In this document: positions 1 to 11,702 of the stretch, piece by piece
Layout of the letters: every line of letters starts with the position of its first letter
How positions within the stretch are numbered: position 1 is the first letter of the stretch
NCBI GenBank assembly: GCA_033439255.1
Contig: CM065888.1
Span: 806,001-870,000 of the forward strand
Length of the DNA: 64,000 bases
Direction: 5' to 3'
DNA from: Hericium rajendrae
Taxonomy: Eukaryota > Basidiomycota > Agaricomycetes > Russulales > Hericiaceae
The notes under the pieces: model-generated
What the model was told of the DNA's origin: nothing
What the model saw: only the letters and a program-made list of their open reading frames with translations
Database searches by the model: none
Made by a program: the position numbers and the translations under genes

Positions 1-23
1 TTTCCACCGGCGATACATCCATT

Positions 24-605
24 GTGGGGAATCCCATCGCCAATCAACCTGTAATCGATGTACTAGAAGACGCATCTACCATCGACTTCATTATGCGCTG
101 CTGCTACCCCATTGTTAAACCACCTTTGAAGGGGCTTCCGGAAGTTCGGGCTGTATTTGATACTGCTCAGAAATACGGGATGGTTGCGGTTGTAGTGACC
201 AGCGTTGCGCAAGATGCCCTTATCAAGCTAGCAGATAAACATCCCCTTGACATCATGAGCATCTCCCTCCGCTGTGATATGTACGATGTTTTTTGTAAGG
301 CATTCCAGTGCGCCCCAAGTCGTCACTCCTTGCTACTGATTGAATCGGGAGAATTGGACCGCTTATCTATGCTCCAATACCATCAACTTCTCCAGTATAT
401 GAAGCAAAGGCCTGACTCTGTGAAACTTCAGGCCGCGTGGGGCTCGGGCGTTCCTCGGGGAGTCCAACTCAGACGAGTGCCGCCGAGTTCTGCGGAATTT
501 AACGCGCTGAAGGAGTTGCGTTTGAAAAGGTGCGAACTTGCTTGTCTGCACTATCTTCCCAGTATTCGTCTTTTCCTTTTCATCGTATCCTGCGTTTTAC
601 AATAA
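24..605 (+). CDS. BTB/POZ-domain protein, 5' part outside window
   Basis: This is the C-terminal part of a BTB (POZ) protein whose start lies before the window. The phrase PVIDVLEDASTIDFIMRCCY near the beginning, followed by YPIVKPPLKG and a region rich in EVRAVFDTAQKYGM, matches the second half of the BTB domain found in expanded basidiomycete families and in the next gene. BTB domains mediate dimerisation and often bind cullin-3 ubiquitin ligases; the role of these fungal family members is unknown. A QYHQLLQYM segment corresponds to FMQYHQQC in the neighbour, but the C-terminus then diverges. The end at 605 assumes no further intron. The two BTB genes are tandem and in the same orientation, so they are probably duplicates. 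Confidence 0.6.
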   Translation: MGNPIANQPVIDVLEDASTIDFIMRCCYPIVKPPLKGLPEVRAVFDTAQKYGMVAVVVTSVAQDALIKLADKHPLDIMSISLRCDMYDVFCKAFQCAPSRHSLLLIESGELDRLSMLQYHQLLQYMKQRPDSVKLQAAWGSGVPRGVQLRRVPPSSAEFNALKELRLKRCELACLHYLPSIRLFLFIVSCVLQ

Positions 606-1627
606 TTGCATGTACTAAGTACATTTCTGCCTATAGGGATATACGTTTTCATTCTCCTCGGCATTCTTCTAGCAAGGCGGATTCCCCGTGTGACGACAGG
701 AATGCGGACGTCATTCTGCGCTCTTGCAACGGTGTCGACTTCTATGCCTATAAAGTTATCTTGTCAGTCGCATCACCATTTTTCAAGGATATGTTCAGCC
801 TTCCACAAACCTCAGTCGCGTCGGTCAACTGCGAGTCCATTTCTCAGCCGCCAATAATCGACGTTGCTGAGGATGCACGAACGCTTGACTTCGTCTTGCG
901 TTCCATCTATCCCGTCCAGTTGCCGAATTTCAAAAACACCGATATATATCCCGTTCTCGAGGCCGGGAGAAAATACGACATCAAAGATGCCGCCAGTGCT
1001 GCGGAGGCTGCCCTAGTTGCGCTTACGGATGAAGACGCTATCGTGGCATTTTCTCTTGCCGTCCAATGTCAGATGGAGGATATCTGCGCCATGGCAGTGA
1101 GGCGGCTTCTGAAAGTCCAAGTCATGGACCGGAGTTTCCCGTCCACCAAGTCATTTCCTAACAGCATTTCAGCGCGCCCGTTCCGTAAATTTATGCAATA
1201 TCATCAGCAATGCAGTAGGGCTGCCTCGGCCGTTGCCTGCTCGCGAGAGTGGTTTACCAACTACCTAGGTGTTGTATCGACCAGCAGGCCTTGTGCTGCT
1301 TGTTTTTTCGAAGATCAACAGGACAAAAGGGAGTCAGGCTGGTTTGCACACCCCCAGGTGTGGGAGTATCTGAAGAAGGCGAAAGACACGCTCCTCCTCT
1401 GCCCGCATTCTGATTCCGTTTTATTGTCGCCAGAGCCGATCAACGTGTCTTGTGGCCAGTGTGGTCGATCGACATATGGTCGCGACCTTTGCCACGCTTT
1501 GAAATCTGCTGTCGAAGCGGCGACAGCAGAAGATAAGGTTGGGATTTACCATACTGCTTCCATGACACGAAGGCTGGAGTTCTTACGTCTTTCGCCTTTA
1601 CAGATTGAAATTCCGAAGTTCTGTTGA
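530..1627 (+). CDS. BTB/POZ-domain protein
   Basis: The BTB domain begins at NADVILRSCNGVDFYAYKVI (about residues 58-77 of the open frame) and continues through ASPFFKDMFSLP, PPIIDVAEDARTLDFVLRSI and VLEAGRKYDIKDAASAAEAA, which is the order seen in the large basidiomycete BTB family. The C-terminal half contains paired cysteines (CAAC, then CGQCG about 100 residues later) that could bind zinc, but this is inference. The frame is open from 530, yet possible splice acceptors occur at about 637-669, so the true start is probably on an upstream exon and the N-terminal coordinate is tentative. Its likely role, by analogy with the family, is as a protein-interaction or ubiquitin-ligase adaptor. Confidence 0.75.
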   Translation: MRTCLSALSSQYSSFPFHRILRFTIIACTKYISAYRDIRFHSPRHSSSKADSPCDDRNADVILRSCNGVDFYAYKVILSVASPFFKDMFSLPQTSVASVNCESISQPPIIDVAEDARTLDFVLRSIYPVQLPNFKNTDIYPVLEAGRKYDIKDAASAAEAALVALTDEDAIVAFSLAVQCQMEDICAMAVRRLLKVQVMDRSFPSTKSFPNSISARPFRKFMQYHQQCSRAASAVACSREWFTNYLGVVSTSRPCAACFFEDQQDKRESGWFAHPQVWEYLKKAKDTLLLCPHSDSVLLSPEPINVSCGQCGRSTYGRDLCHALKSAVEAATAEDKVGIYHTASMTRRLEFLRLSPLQIEIPKFC

Positions 1628-1913
1628 TCGCAGTCCTCGCCGAACTTTGTAACCATACAACACGATCACAAGGAAGGAAGTTCATGCAACGGCTACGATA
1701 AGAATATGAAGGGCTAGAGACAAGGAGGGGGTGTTGCTACGGCGAGAACATATCCTTGACCGTGACTGAACGTCTGACATATCCATTATTTACTGGACCT
1801 CGTTGAAATGTACCAAGATCGATGGACGTTCGAGATTGAGGTCCGAAAGAAATTGGGTCTTATCCCAACCTTCACACCCAGACAATGTACATACGGACTC
1901 TGTTCAAGGTCAT

Positions 1914-3480
1914 TCAGCATGGGCGGTCTTCAATCCCCATCCCAAGTGACCTTCGCGGATTGCTGTAGAATCCTCGTAACATATGCCCGTCAATCTCGAC
2001 GGGTGTCCCCGCGGCCGTCCGGTTCTCCGCCAGCCTCTGCAGGTGATCCAGAGGAGTCCCGACCGGTCTAATCAGACCACTGAACACGAGCTTCTTGAGA
2101 CGGGGAAACAGGAAGAGAGGCAGCTCCCCGTTATTCGGCGTCGCGGCCCGGAGGAGCGTCCACGTCGGACGCCAGAGTTCCAATCGCTGGACTGCGTTCC
2201 AGAATGAGAATATATGGTACCACACAGCACAGGGGTGGTGCTTTCCGCTCTCCACTGCAAGTACACGAACAGCATTGGCATGGAGGGGAATCTCGTCGAG
2301 GAAGGCTGGAATAGTTCCGTCGAAGAACCGGATGTCTTCGCGAGAGTAACTGAAATAAAATGAGGGTTTGATGCCTATCGGCGAGCGGTTCGCCGAGTGG
2401 TTGATGGTATAGTATAAGGATCGGCCTTCGTGGACGATGGGCCTGTGCTTCATCGCCTGCATCTGCGCGGGGGACCAGCCGACGATCATATAACCCCTTC
2501 TGCATTCCAGCACGAACATCCCATCGAATGGTTCATCATTGTGCTGCACTATCTGTGCAAAAGGCACCACAGCGTCGAAGAGCGGTTGCGTTGTCTCGTA
2601 CATTTGCCCCACGATGGCGATCCCGACTTGCCGCAGGACAGGAAAGTCGAGATTGTTTAGAAGGTGAATGCGATGAAACGGAAGTCGAGATCGGATGGTC
2701 AGATCTTGTAAGCGACTCAGCCGGACAGTGTCGGCACCCAAAAATTGGTCTGGAATATCGACGGCTCGATTGTCTCTGGAAATGTCCCGAATTGTCCGAA
2801 TGACTTGGAGAGACCGTAAACTGGGCGTCGATGCCAAGACGGCGAGAACGTTGCGCTCCCTGACATTCCTATAAATTTCAGCGACGTCAACGACGTCAAA
2901 AGCGGGCTGTCTTTGTGTATGTGAATAGGATCGTTCAGCGCTAGGAAACGCAATCCGGGGGTACATCTGCCAAACGTATCTTCCGGCAGCAGGTATCCTA
3001 CGTTTCCAAGGTCCTTGTTAGCTCCGGGCAGCAATACGTTTCCGAAATCCTTGACGATCGTGAAGGATTCCAGATGAGTGTAGGAACTGTAAGCCGTCAG
3101 AGTAGAGGCGGAAAATGAGGAGGCAGGGCTCGAATGACAGCGTTCCTCCACCGAAAGGGGTTGGATATAAGGAGGTCCTGAACGCTTGGATCGATGTGTG
3201 AGACATGTATGTCAAAGTCCAAAGGCGCTTCGGCAGATCGCTGAATAAATATTGTAATCCGGTCGTCCGGCGGGCTGCCATACATGGAGTTCCATAGAAG
3301 CGGGGTGTTGAGAGCAGCCACACACCATCGACGACAGATGAAGGTGGTCGTCAACCAGCCGAGGTACCGGCGGTAGCCTCCAGATTCTGCGTCGTCAACG
3401 TCTTTGTGCATAATCATGATCATGCTGAGGAGCTCGTCGGGAAGCTTGAAGACGGGTGGATCATTGCGATGTCTTGTCCA
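1914..3480 (-). CDS. F-box protein with interrupted reading frame
   Basis: Read on the minus strand, an F-box-like start (LPDELLSMIMIMHKDVDD, then TTFICRRWCVAALNTPLLW) is followed by typical basidiomycete F-box/LRR-like text: THLESFTIV, LLTSLTSLKFI, LASTPSLRSLQV and FPRLKKLVFSGL. F-box proteins recruit substrates to SCF ubiquitin ligases. Coding continues in three frames. The first join, near 3100, could be a 65-nt intron ending TTACAG, but that would remove a conserved WRNAVIRALPPHF segment. The second join, near 2875, has no convincing splice sites. Either the gene carries frameshifts and is decaying, or there is an error in the sequence. The exact start is not resolved because a stop lies just upstream of the F-box in that frame. 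Confidence 0.6.
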
Positions 3481-3972
3481 TCATTTAGCAATCCAGATCC
3501 AGGCAATCAGCCATGTCAAAGTCAGAATACAATAAGGCAGATGAGACTAAGCTTACCGTTCCATGTAAACAGACAGAATGAAGTCACCAAGCTGGTGCGC
3601 GCGCGATTGGTGCTTGGTGCTTGATCAAGCAATGTGGCGGTGTCTGCCTCGAGCTAATGGATCTTCTTCGAAAAAAAAAAAATATGAAACTTCATAAATT
3701 ACCCATGCATAAGTACTGTAAGTATCTTATGTTCAAAGAGGCGTAATTAACCGAGAGCCAATAAGCCCAACACTGCGTCAGGAACGGGCGACATTATTAC
3801 AACGCTGCTGAGAGAAAGGAAATCAACTCTGATACAAGTGAAAATCATCAAGACATAACGGCCACAGCACCACGTAGTCGGATACAACATATGTATACTA
3901 TACGTGGCTGCTTTCCGTGGTAGTATTAACATGAAGCCAATGAGGGATAGATGAAAGGAGAGGAAAATGCGC
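3480..3972. other. intergenic, AT-rich
   Basis: About 490 bases between the F-box gene and the 3' end of the sugar transporter. It holds a 12-base A tract near 3671 and AT-rich sequence, presumably the transporter's 3' region. I see no gene. Confidence 0.5.
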
Positions 3973-6098
3973 TCAGACCGAGGATTTCTCGTCTTTCTCG
4001 TCCGCGTCGTGCGCCTATGAATAGAATTAGTACCACAATAAGAACGGGCGCGCGGCAAGACCAAAAACTTACGCGCAGGTTCTTCTTCTCCCCCACGACC
4101 TGTTCGAGCGTCTTCTTGCCCACGTTTCTCGGGATCTTCCAGGCGGTGAACATATGTCCCGCAGCGAACACCTCCTCGATCTCCTCGAGACTGCGACCGG
4201 ATGTCTCGGGGAAGCAGAAAAATATGTGAATAAAGGCGGCAAAGTTGAAAGTGCCGAAGATGAAGTAGGTCTTATACGCAATATTACCGAGCCCAGGCGG
4301 CACAGCCCATGCGAGCGCGAAGTTGAAGAGCCAGTTCGCGGCGGTCGAGACGGAGACGGCCTTTGCACGTACGCGCATCGGGAAGATTTCCGCGGGATAT
4401 GTCCACGACACCGGACCCATCGTGATCGCGAAACTGGCCACCACATAGCATCAGACGTTGCGAGGGAGAGGGATGTGGGGGAAGACACACCTGCAGACGA
4501 AGAGATACGAGCAGACGATAATGCCTTTGGTCGCAGGGCCGTGGTCGGTGATGACCCACACGCGCGAGTCATCAACTTCGCCCCAGTGGCCAAATTTGCC
4601 CTGCAGTCCGCCGACGAGCATGAGCCAGAAGCCCATAAGCATGGTCCCCGCGAGCAGCATGGGCCGGCGACCCCAGCGGTCGATGTAAATTATCGCAGGG
4701 ACTGCATGAGAAGTTAGTAATCGGGAGAGAACCATGACGGACGGTGTGCGCACTGGTGAAGGCAACGTTGAGAACGTATTGCACCGAGTCGGCAATGAGA
4801 TTGCCACGGCGACCAGTGAGACCCGCGCCCTGGAACACGTAGACGATGTAGTACCTATGCCACATCATCCGTTGATTAAAAATCGATAATTCATTCGGGT
4901 TAATGCAGGCACTCACATCATAATGTTCATGCCGGAAAGCTGAGACCACATCTGGAGGGATGCGCCCATGCCAACACGGCGAACGATACCGGGCTTCAAA
5001 AGGTCAAGGTAGGACTTGGCACCCTCAGTACGCTCGAACTGGACTTGGTCCTTGATCTCCTCGAGCTCAAGCAGCACAAGCTCATGGTGAAGATCTCCTC
5101 CACCATGCAGATCCGCCAGGATCTGGTGCGCCTCATCGACCCTGCATGACATCAATCCGACTATACTCCAGCAGCAAAGGAGGCCACGTACCGCTCATGG
5201 TCGATGAGCCAACGCGGGCTTTCTGGGAAAAACAGCATGCCGATTGACAGGATAATGGCGGGAATCATCTGCAGACCCCATGGGATGCGGAAACTTGCGA
5301 CGCCATCGATGTAACTGCATCCGAATTCGACAAAGTATTGTAGGAGGATACCCCAGGTGATGGACCACTGCTGCATGGCCACGATCCGGCCACGGATGGC
5401 TGGCTCGGTGATCTCGGACTGGTAGATAGGAACGACAGCAGAGGCGAGACCGATGGAAATTCCGGAGATGACACGCCCGGCCACGAGCATGCCACGGTTC
5501 TGCGAAACGTAAGACGTATGTGGGTACGAAGCAGTCGGGAAAGGGACGGGAACGGACCTGGGCCGCGCACTGGAGGATGGAGCCAATGACCCAGATCCAT
5601 CCAGAGATGATGACGGTCTTCTTGCGGCCGACGACATCGGCGAGCCAGGTGACCAAGAGGGCTCCGGCGAAGGAGCCGGCGGGCATGGCAGCGACGATAC
5701 CGCCTTGTGCATTGTTACCTGGCTGTAGTGCACATCAGAAGACATGTCAAACAAAGCGGAAGGGGTGTACGTACTCGGCCAAAGTAGTCCATGTAGGCAT
5801 TATTCTGAGGCGTTGGTAAGTGAGTGGGAGCAATGAGGAAAAAAACGATGAGAGCCATACATTGAGCACTCCAGACATGGACGAGATGTCCAGTCCGAAG
5901 AGGCCACCACCGATACATGCAAAAGAACCGACGATGTACTGGAAAATATAATGTAAGCGCCAGTACACACAAACGAACCCGCCAGAAAATGAGGGGCCTA
6001 CCGGGTTGGAAGCGATCGCAGCGCTATACTATCACCAAAAAAGTACGGGTCAGATGGGTCAGTTTGCATGAAATAAAAGGACATACTCCTTTACCCAT
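3973..6098 (-). CDS. MFS sugar transporter (sugar porter family, hexose type)
   Basis: This is a multi-exon gene for a 12-helix proton-coupled or facilitative sugar transporter of the plasma membrane (MFS sugar porter family, TC 2.A.1.1), about 530 residues, the family's usual length. The start MGKG is followed by an intron (donor GTATGT) and then YSAAIASNPYIVGSFACIGG. Diagnostic signatures are GLFGLDISSMSG in helix 1, LADVVGRKKT after helix 2, FPESPRWLIDHE before the central loop, IDRWGRRPML, and PETSGRSLEEIEEVF after helix 12. The C-terminal tail is short and acidic/basic (AHDADEKDEKSSV). All exons join in frame. The substrate cannot be read from sequence; close fungal relatives carry glucose, other hexoses or xylose. 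Confidence 0.93.
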
Positions 6099-6188
6099 TG
6101 TGACTGGCTATGGGGCAGTAGACAGTACTAAGAGGCGGGGGGAAAGGCTTCAGGACCGCAAGGGCCGCATGTGCGCACGACCGCGAGC

Positions 6189-6194
6189 TATATA
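6189..6194 (-). promoter_or_regulatory. TATA box of sugar transporter
   Basis: TATATA lies about 91 bases upstream of the transporter ATG on the minus strand, a usual TATA-to-ATG distance in these fungi. Confidence 0.45.
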
Positions 6195-6199
6195 GAGAG

Positions 6200-6813
6200 A
6201 AGTTGATGGAGTTGATATGTGGGACATCTGACCATGAAGTAAAGGAACGAGGGTGAATGGTGTTGGAGAAGCACCATGAGTCTCTTTCCTGCTTCCATGG
6301 GCGCGTCGCGGTCAAGTGCTAGGCATTTCTTGCATTGTGACCGACGAGCCGACCTCTCGGTGCCGCTTGTTGCTTTGGACACCTTGTATATTTCGTGTAC
6401 CCACGCACCCCTGCGGTTTTCAACGCTGTACATCATCATCTGCCCCGGATCCACGCCCGCAACCCCCTGCTCGGCTTCAGTAGCCCTCCATACCCGACAG
6501 CGGTCATAAACAGATCGATTTCGCCCGTCTTATCACTCTTAACGACAAACTCACGATATGTGCATGCTGGTAAGCTTGTGGGCTGCCACGCATGCATACA
6601 CGGCGAATACAGCGGGATGACATGTTCAGAAATCTGTAGGGAATGTGACGACATCCATGAAATCTCACGGACTATATGAAATATGAAAGGCGCTAAAACT
6701 TACCGCAACTAAGGTCTCCGGGTCCGCAACTCATCACGCTTTTTGGATACATGCCTCTAGATGTCTCCCTTTCCCATCCTCCTGTCTGAGATCTCCAGCG
6801 CAATCTGTCAAGC
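6200..6813. other. intergenic, no gene seen
   Basis: About 600 bases upstream of the transporter. Only short, unconserved open frames are present. Confidence 0.4.
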
Positions 6814-7060
6814 TCACGTCGATGGGTCGAGTGTAATGGTCACCTGCTCCGCGTGCATGTGGTGCGCCCTGGCGTACTCATTGACGGCGTTCTCGCGCAC
6901 CACATTCCGACTACAACGCACAGGAATATCAGAACCAGAATCGGGTACAAGATTGATCTCACTTACCTATAGTCCTTATGCAGATTGCTCTTGCTCGCAT
7001 GTCGGCACACGAGCAAAGCAGCGCCCAATTCCTTCGTCGTCCCCACGTCCGAGGCGTATC
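6814..7060 (-). pseudogene. unidentified coding remnant (C-terminal exons)
   Basis: Two minus-strand exons join in frame across a short intron (donor GTAAGTGAG near 6965, acceptor TTGTAG at 6911). They read YASDVGTTKELGAALLVCRH, SKSNLHKDYS and RNVVRENAVNEYARAHHMHA, ending QVTITLDPST. The composition and clean splice make a real protein tail likely. I do not recognise the family, and I could not extend it convincingly upstream (7089-7418 holds an open frame without a recognisable domain). It may be the 3' end of a gene whose 5' part is lost. Confidence 0.35.
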
Positions 7061-7729
7061 TGTCGTCGGTGAGTTAAGTTATGAGATATCATGAGCCCTG
7101 CACGGAGTGCCTGGAATGAACTCTGTTACATGACATCGAGCGCCCAGTCTCCGTGATGTCGCAGAAGTCGAGTGAGACCGCCAGAACTGGAAGATCAGGC
7201 CAGATCAGGCCTCGTCGTGATTTACTGACTGGAGCGTGCACAAGGCGGCGATTGTTAACCCCGCCAAACCAGAGGGTACGCGTTCCCCAGACATCCTGTG
7301 CTAGGGGAAAAGCCCGAATTTCTTGCAGATCATGAGGAGCGTTAGCGTCCGTGTTGGCCTCGTTCCACGATGAATGCTCACACATTTCCTGTATTCGTAG
7401 TGCGCTATACTCTAGCACCCCGTGGCTATTGTGTATTGCTGCGCTGTGCGACGATTTCTCTCAGGGTTCTCATGATCATGCATAACGGCGGCTCACCTGT
7501 GACCTGAGGACACGTCGGACTCTGCTGACCTTGCAAAGGCTAGCAGCATCTCCCTGGGTGCTTGGTTGTAACATATATTTCTCCGTCTAGGCGTCAGGAC
7601 GTCAATTAATGCTCGGCAAATTACTGATGTTCACCGTTGAATGTATGTATCAGAGGCAGGATTCGCGCTCAAATCCGCGACGCTACCACTACTGCATTGT
7701 CTTTAGTTTTATAGTGAGCGCTAACACGA

Positions 7730-7827
7730 GACCTGGTGGTGTAGTCGGTTATCACGACTGTCTTACATGCGATTTGATTATAAGCTACGTACACAGTCGG
7801 TCCTCGGTTCGAATCCGAGTCAGGTCA
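7730..7827 (+). tRNA. tRNA-Val (anticodon UAC) with 24-nt intron
   Basis: The cloverleaf can be drawn completely. The acceptor 5' strand GACCTGG pairs with TCAGGTC, followed by discriminator A. The D arm starts GTGTAGTCGGTTATCAC. The anticodon stem is ACTGT/ACAGT (7757-7761 and 7793-7797), the anticodon TAC is at 7764-7766, and the T arm is CTCGG-TTCGAAT-CCGAG. An intron at the canonical position, after base 37, occupies about 7768-7791. The B box GGTTCGAATCC is perfect. It decodes GUA valine codons. Confidence 0.9.
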
Positions 7828-8052
7828 TTTTGTTCGTGCACATTTGCATAGGTTTGAAGTCAAACAGTTCACATTATTTGACAAACTTGTTCCGGACCTA
7901 CTGTCTCCTTTTTTCCTCCAGAGGTTCGACTGACAGAAAAACTATTTGAGGGAACGCCATCACGTGTATTTCACCTGATGTCCACCTGCTCGCGACGCGC
8001 CACCCTCAGCTTATCCCCGGCTTTCCACCATACCTGAAGCTACCTGCCGACC

Positions 8053-10652
8053 ATGGCGCCGAAGAAGACAACCGCGTCGAAGGCCGCGCCGACAGCGAAG
8101 ACAACGAAGAAAAGCCTCCTCAAGGCCGAGCCCGCTCCGAAGCGGCAAAAGACGTCCTCGTCGAAATCCGTACGAGCAGCGGTACACAGCTTAGGGTGAC
8201 GATCGCTGATGATGTCCTTGACAGATCCTCGCGCCGCCGCTGTTTGACTTTGGCTCGCCGCCACCGCAGTCACAGCCGCCGTCTTCGTCTTCGCAGGAGC
8301 TGCCCGCGTCGCAGCACCGGAAGGCGGTCAAGCTTAACGCGGCGACCTTAGGGCAGTATGCTGGCGATGCAAAGGGAAAGGGTAAAGCGAAAGCGGATGC
8401 TGGAGAGGCTGTGGAGGTAGACAGCGCAGTTGTGCAAGGTGTGTAGTATGCTTCCTGGACTGCGCGAAAAGGGAATGATGAATGTGAAGATGGCAGGCTT
8501 TGGGTCGACCTCTACGAGCCGCAGACAGAGGTATGCTCGTCTGTGCTACATCTCCAGGTTTTAATTATTCGCGCAGGAAGAGCTCGCAGTGCACAAACGC
8601 AAGGTGTCTGACGTGCGGCGATGGCTTCTTGACGCGTATGAAGGCGGTAAGCTCACGAAATACCGCGTACGCGCAGTTCTCCTATTCTATCCTCGACGAT
8701 CCTAACCTTTTTCTTCCAGCGATTGCTTGTTCTCAGTGGCCCCGCTGGCTCCGGAAAGACTGCAACTCTCCGAGTCCTAGCGCGCGAGCTCGACCTGAAC
8801 ATCCTCGAATGGCGCAATGGGATGTCATCTGCTACGTTCGAAGGAGCCGCGAACAGCGAGAGCGAGGACGCAATATGGGGTACGTATCCTCATACAATCA
8901 CATTGAGACTAAGGCCAAACTATGAAGATAGACGGTACGCCGTATGAAAGCGCCATGGACAAATTCGAAGCCTTTCTCGCCCGCGCGGGCTCTTACCGCT
9001 CCGTCTTCTCCTCCCTTGCGCCCACGCCCATGCCCACGCCCACCTCCTCATCCTCCACCCCCGCGCAGCGCCGCCTCATCCTCCTCGAAGATCTCCCGAA
9101 CATCCTTCACCCGCCGACCCGCGCCCGCTTCCACGCCGCCCTCCGCGCGCACGTCGCCACACCCGCGCCCGCATCCTCCGTGCCCGTCGTAATCGTCGTG
9201 AGCGATGCCGGTCTGCGGGGAGAGGACACGGGCGAGGGCGGCGGCATAAGCGGGTACGGCGCGGGCGGGAGCATATGGGCGCGAGAGGAGATCGTCGACG
9301 CGCGCAGCGTGCTACCCGAGGGCCTCGGCGCAGGGCTCGCAACCACGATCGCGTGCGTCCCCTTCCCCCATCTCTCCGCCTCGACTGACATACGAGCAGC
9401 TTCAACCCGGTCGCGCCGACACTGCTCACCGCGGCGCTGAAGACGCTGCTGGCGCGCACGCACGCGAAGGCGCCGCCCGCGCTCGTGCAGGCGCTCGTCG
9501 AGAATGCGGCGGGCGATGTGCGCAGCGCGGTCATGGGGCTCGAGTTTGCATGTGCGCGGCTCGCGGGCGGGAAGATGCGGAAGAAGGGGTGCGTTTGGTC
9601 TGCTGCTATCCTGCATTCGAACTGAAGTGAGGCGGTGGATAGAGATGCGAAGGCGCTGACGATGGAGGCGGCGACGCGGCAGGAGGGCGCGCTCGCGTTG
9701 TTTCATTTGGTGGGCAAGGTGTTGTATAATAAGCGTGAGTGGCCTTTTTGTTCTTGCTGAACCATATGTTCTAAGCTTTAGATGATGCAGGCAAAAATGA
9801 CCCGCCACCTTCATCGATGTCTGCGAAGGACGCTGCAAAAGAGAAAGAGATGGACCGCCTCCTTAAAAAGGAGCCGCCTGTGCCCGAGTGGGCGGTTGAC
9901 GAGGCACGGCGGCGCAGCCGGGTCGATCTCGACGTGCGTTGGCCGTTCCTTTCCCTGCTCATTTCTTATCGAATTTTGCTACTGTAGGAACTGTACGCCG
10001 CGACGCCGATCGACGCATCGCTCTTCGGGCTGTACATCCACCAGAACTACACCCAATTCTGCGACGAAGTAGAGCAATGCGACGGCGTCGTGGATGCCCT
10101 GAGCTGGTGCGACGCAAACGGCGGGGAAAACGTATGTATCGCCCACTCCCACATCCCCTGCATCCAGCTGAACTCCTGTAGTGGTACCAAACGAACCCAT
10201 ACACCTTCCACCTCGAGACGCTGGCGACGCTACACAGCCTCCCCTCGCCCGTCCCGCGGCGCTCGCAGAAGTTCTACAAGCCCGCGTTCTTCGACGCCCT
10301 GCGAAGCACGCGCGAGGCCGAGGGCGCCGCTGAGCGTGTGCGCTTGTGGCTCGATGCCGATGCGGAGCTGGCGGGGACGTGGGCGCGCAGTGCGGTAGTC
10401 ACGGAGCTCGGCGGCGTGCTAAGGGCGCTCGATGCTGCGGTGGCAGGGCGGCCACCGCGAGAGCATAGGTTGTTTTCGGAGATGGTGTGGGCGGGGGCGC
10501 AAGGCCCGAGAGGGGAGGTGGCGGAGGAGGATGAAGTCGGCGCGTTGATGGGGGAGATGGAGGCGGACATGGATGCGGGGAACGTGGACGGCGGCACGGT
10601 GGAAAATAGGGACGGAGGATGGCTAGAAGGAGATGATATCGAGGAGTGGTAG
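8053..10652 (+). CDS. rad17: Rad17-type checkpoint clamp loader (RFC-like)
   Basis: Rad17 (Rad24 in budding yeast) replaces Rfc1 in a clamp loader that places the 9-1-1 complex at damaged DNA and starts the ATR checkpoint. The gene has several small introns. The N-terminus is basic (MAPKKTTASKAAPTAKTTKK). Next come LWVDLYEPQTEEELAVHKRK (the conserved Rad17 opening), Walker A GPAGSGKTATLRVLA, LEWRNGMSSATFEG, and the Walker B-like LILLEDLPNIL that is specific to Rad17. Then follow a sensor region with VIVVSDAG, the NPVAPTLLTAALKTLL segment, and AAGDVRSAVMGLEFA. The C-terminus is acidic and ends DDIEEW. A proline/serine-rich insertion (PTPMPTPTSSSSTP) sits between Walker A and B. It is nuclear. 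Confidence 0.9.
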
Positions 10653-10896
10653 GACGCGTTGCGGGACATGTGACGAGGTTGGCTCGTCACGGGACCGCGT
10701 GTGCGCGGTATGTCTTTGACTCAGGGGTATTTTTGAGCATATCTTTGGCTTTTCTTTCAACGAAAACGTCGTGCTGTTGCGTGCAATGTTAGGGCGTATG
10801 ATGCAGGAATAACCTCAGTACGGGAAAGCATGTTATTCATGCTCGGCCTGGACGAGCCTGGATGACTTCAGCTCAGCGCTACGCGCGGAAACGCCT

Positions 10897-10902
10897 TATA
10901 AA
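10897..10902 (+). promoter_or_regulatory. TATA box of 3-HAA dioxygenase
   Basis: TATAAA lies 103 bases before the ATG of the downstream dioxygenase gene. Confidence 0.5.
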
Positions 10903-11004
10903 GCTCACTGCGAGCCCCTTGTCTCTCGACTTGACTCTGTACCTCTGTAACTACTTGCTTTTCTCAGAATACTACTCGCGAAATCATCGAAATCGATTAT
11001 AGTC

Positions 11005-11702
11005 ATGCCCATCGCGCCCCCGCTGAACTTCCCGCGCTGGCTCGCCGAGAACGGGCACCTCCTGCAGCCGCCCGTGAACAATTTCTGCCTATACGCAGGC
11101 ACGGACTTCATCGTCATGGCCGTCGGCGGGCCAAACGAGCGCAACGACTACCACGTCAACGAGACCGAGGTGCGTCTCATCTCTCATCTCATGAAATAGG
11201 AGCCCGCGCCGATATATGGTGAGCCTGTAGGAGTGGTTCTACCAGCACAAGGGCGCGATGCTCCTGCGCGTGGTCGACGGCGAGGAGTTCCGCGATATCA
11301 AGATCGGGGAGGGCGAGATGTTCATGCTGCCTGGTACGCGAGTCGTTTGCATCGACTGTGCTCACGCTGAGTGGTTTTTCAGCGGATACGCCGCATAACC
11401 CTGTGCGGTTTGAGAACACGATCGGGCTGGTCGTGGAGCGCGTCCGGCCGGACGATGCGACGGGTGCGTTTGTCCCTGTCCTCGATTTAAGTCGGATCAC
11501 TCTTATTTAATGTCTTTGAACAGATCGCCTGCGCTGGTACTGTCGCGAAGCTGTCCACAACAAGCCTACGATTATCCGCGAGGACGCATTCCACGTTACG
11601 GACCTCGGCACGCAGCTCAAGCCGCTCATTAACAAGTGGATGTCGGATCCAGAGACCAGGCGATGCGCGGAATGCGGGGTCGTTGCGCCGGCGAAGTATT
11701 GA
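11005..11702 (+). CDS. bna1: 3-hydroxyanthranilate 3,4-dioxygenase
   Basis: This cytosolic Fe(II) cupin enzyme opens the ring of 3-hydroxyanthranilate in the kynurenine route from tryptophan to quinolinate and NAD. Four exons join cleanly: 11005-11169, 11231-11333, 11383-11463 and 11524-11702. The start [20 protein letters not shown] is typical. The metal ligands are in [16 protein letters not shown] (His, Glu) and in the second cupin motif [10 protein letters not shown] (His). The substrate-binding arginine lies in [13 protein letters not shown]. The C-terminal rubredoxin-like half site CAECG is present near the end. The length of about 175 residues fits the family. Confidence 0.93.

Noticed and set aside
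7650-7690. Second tRNA on the minus strand near the tRNA-Val
   Set aside because: A T-arm-like stem can be drawn but the T-loop consensus and acceptor stem are missing.
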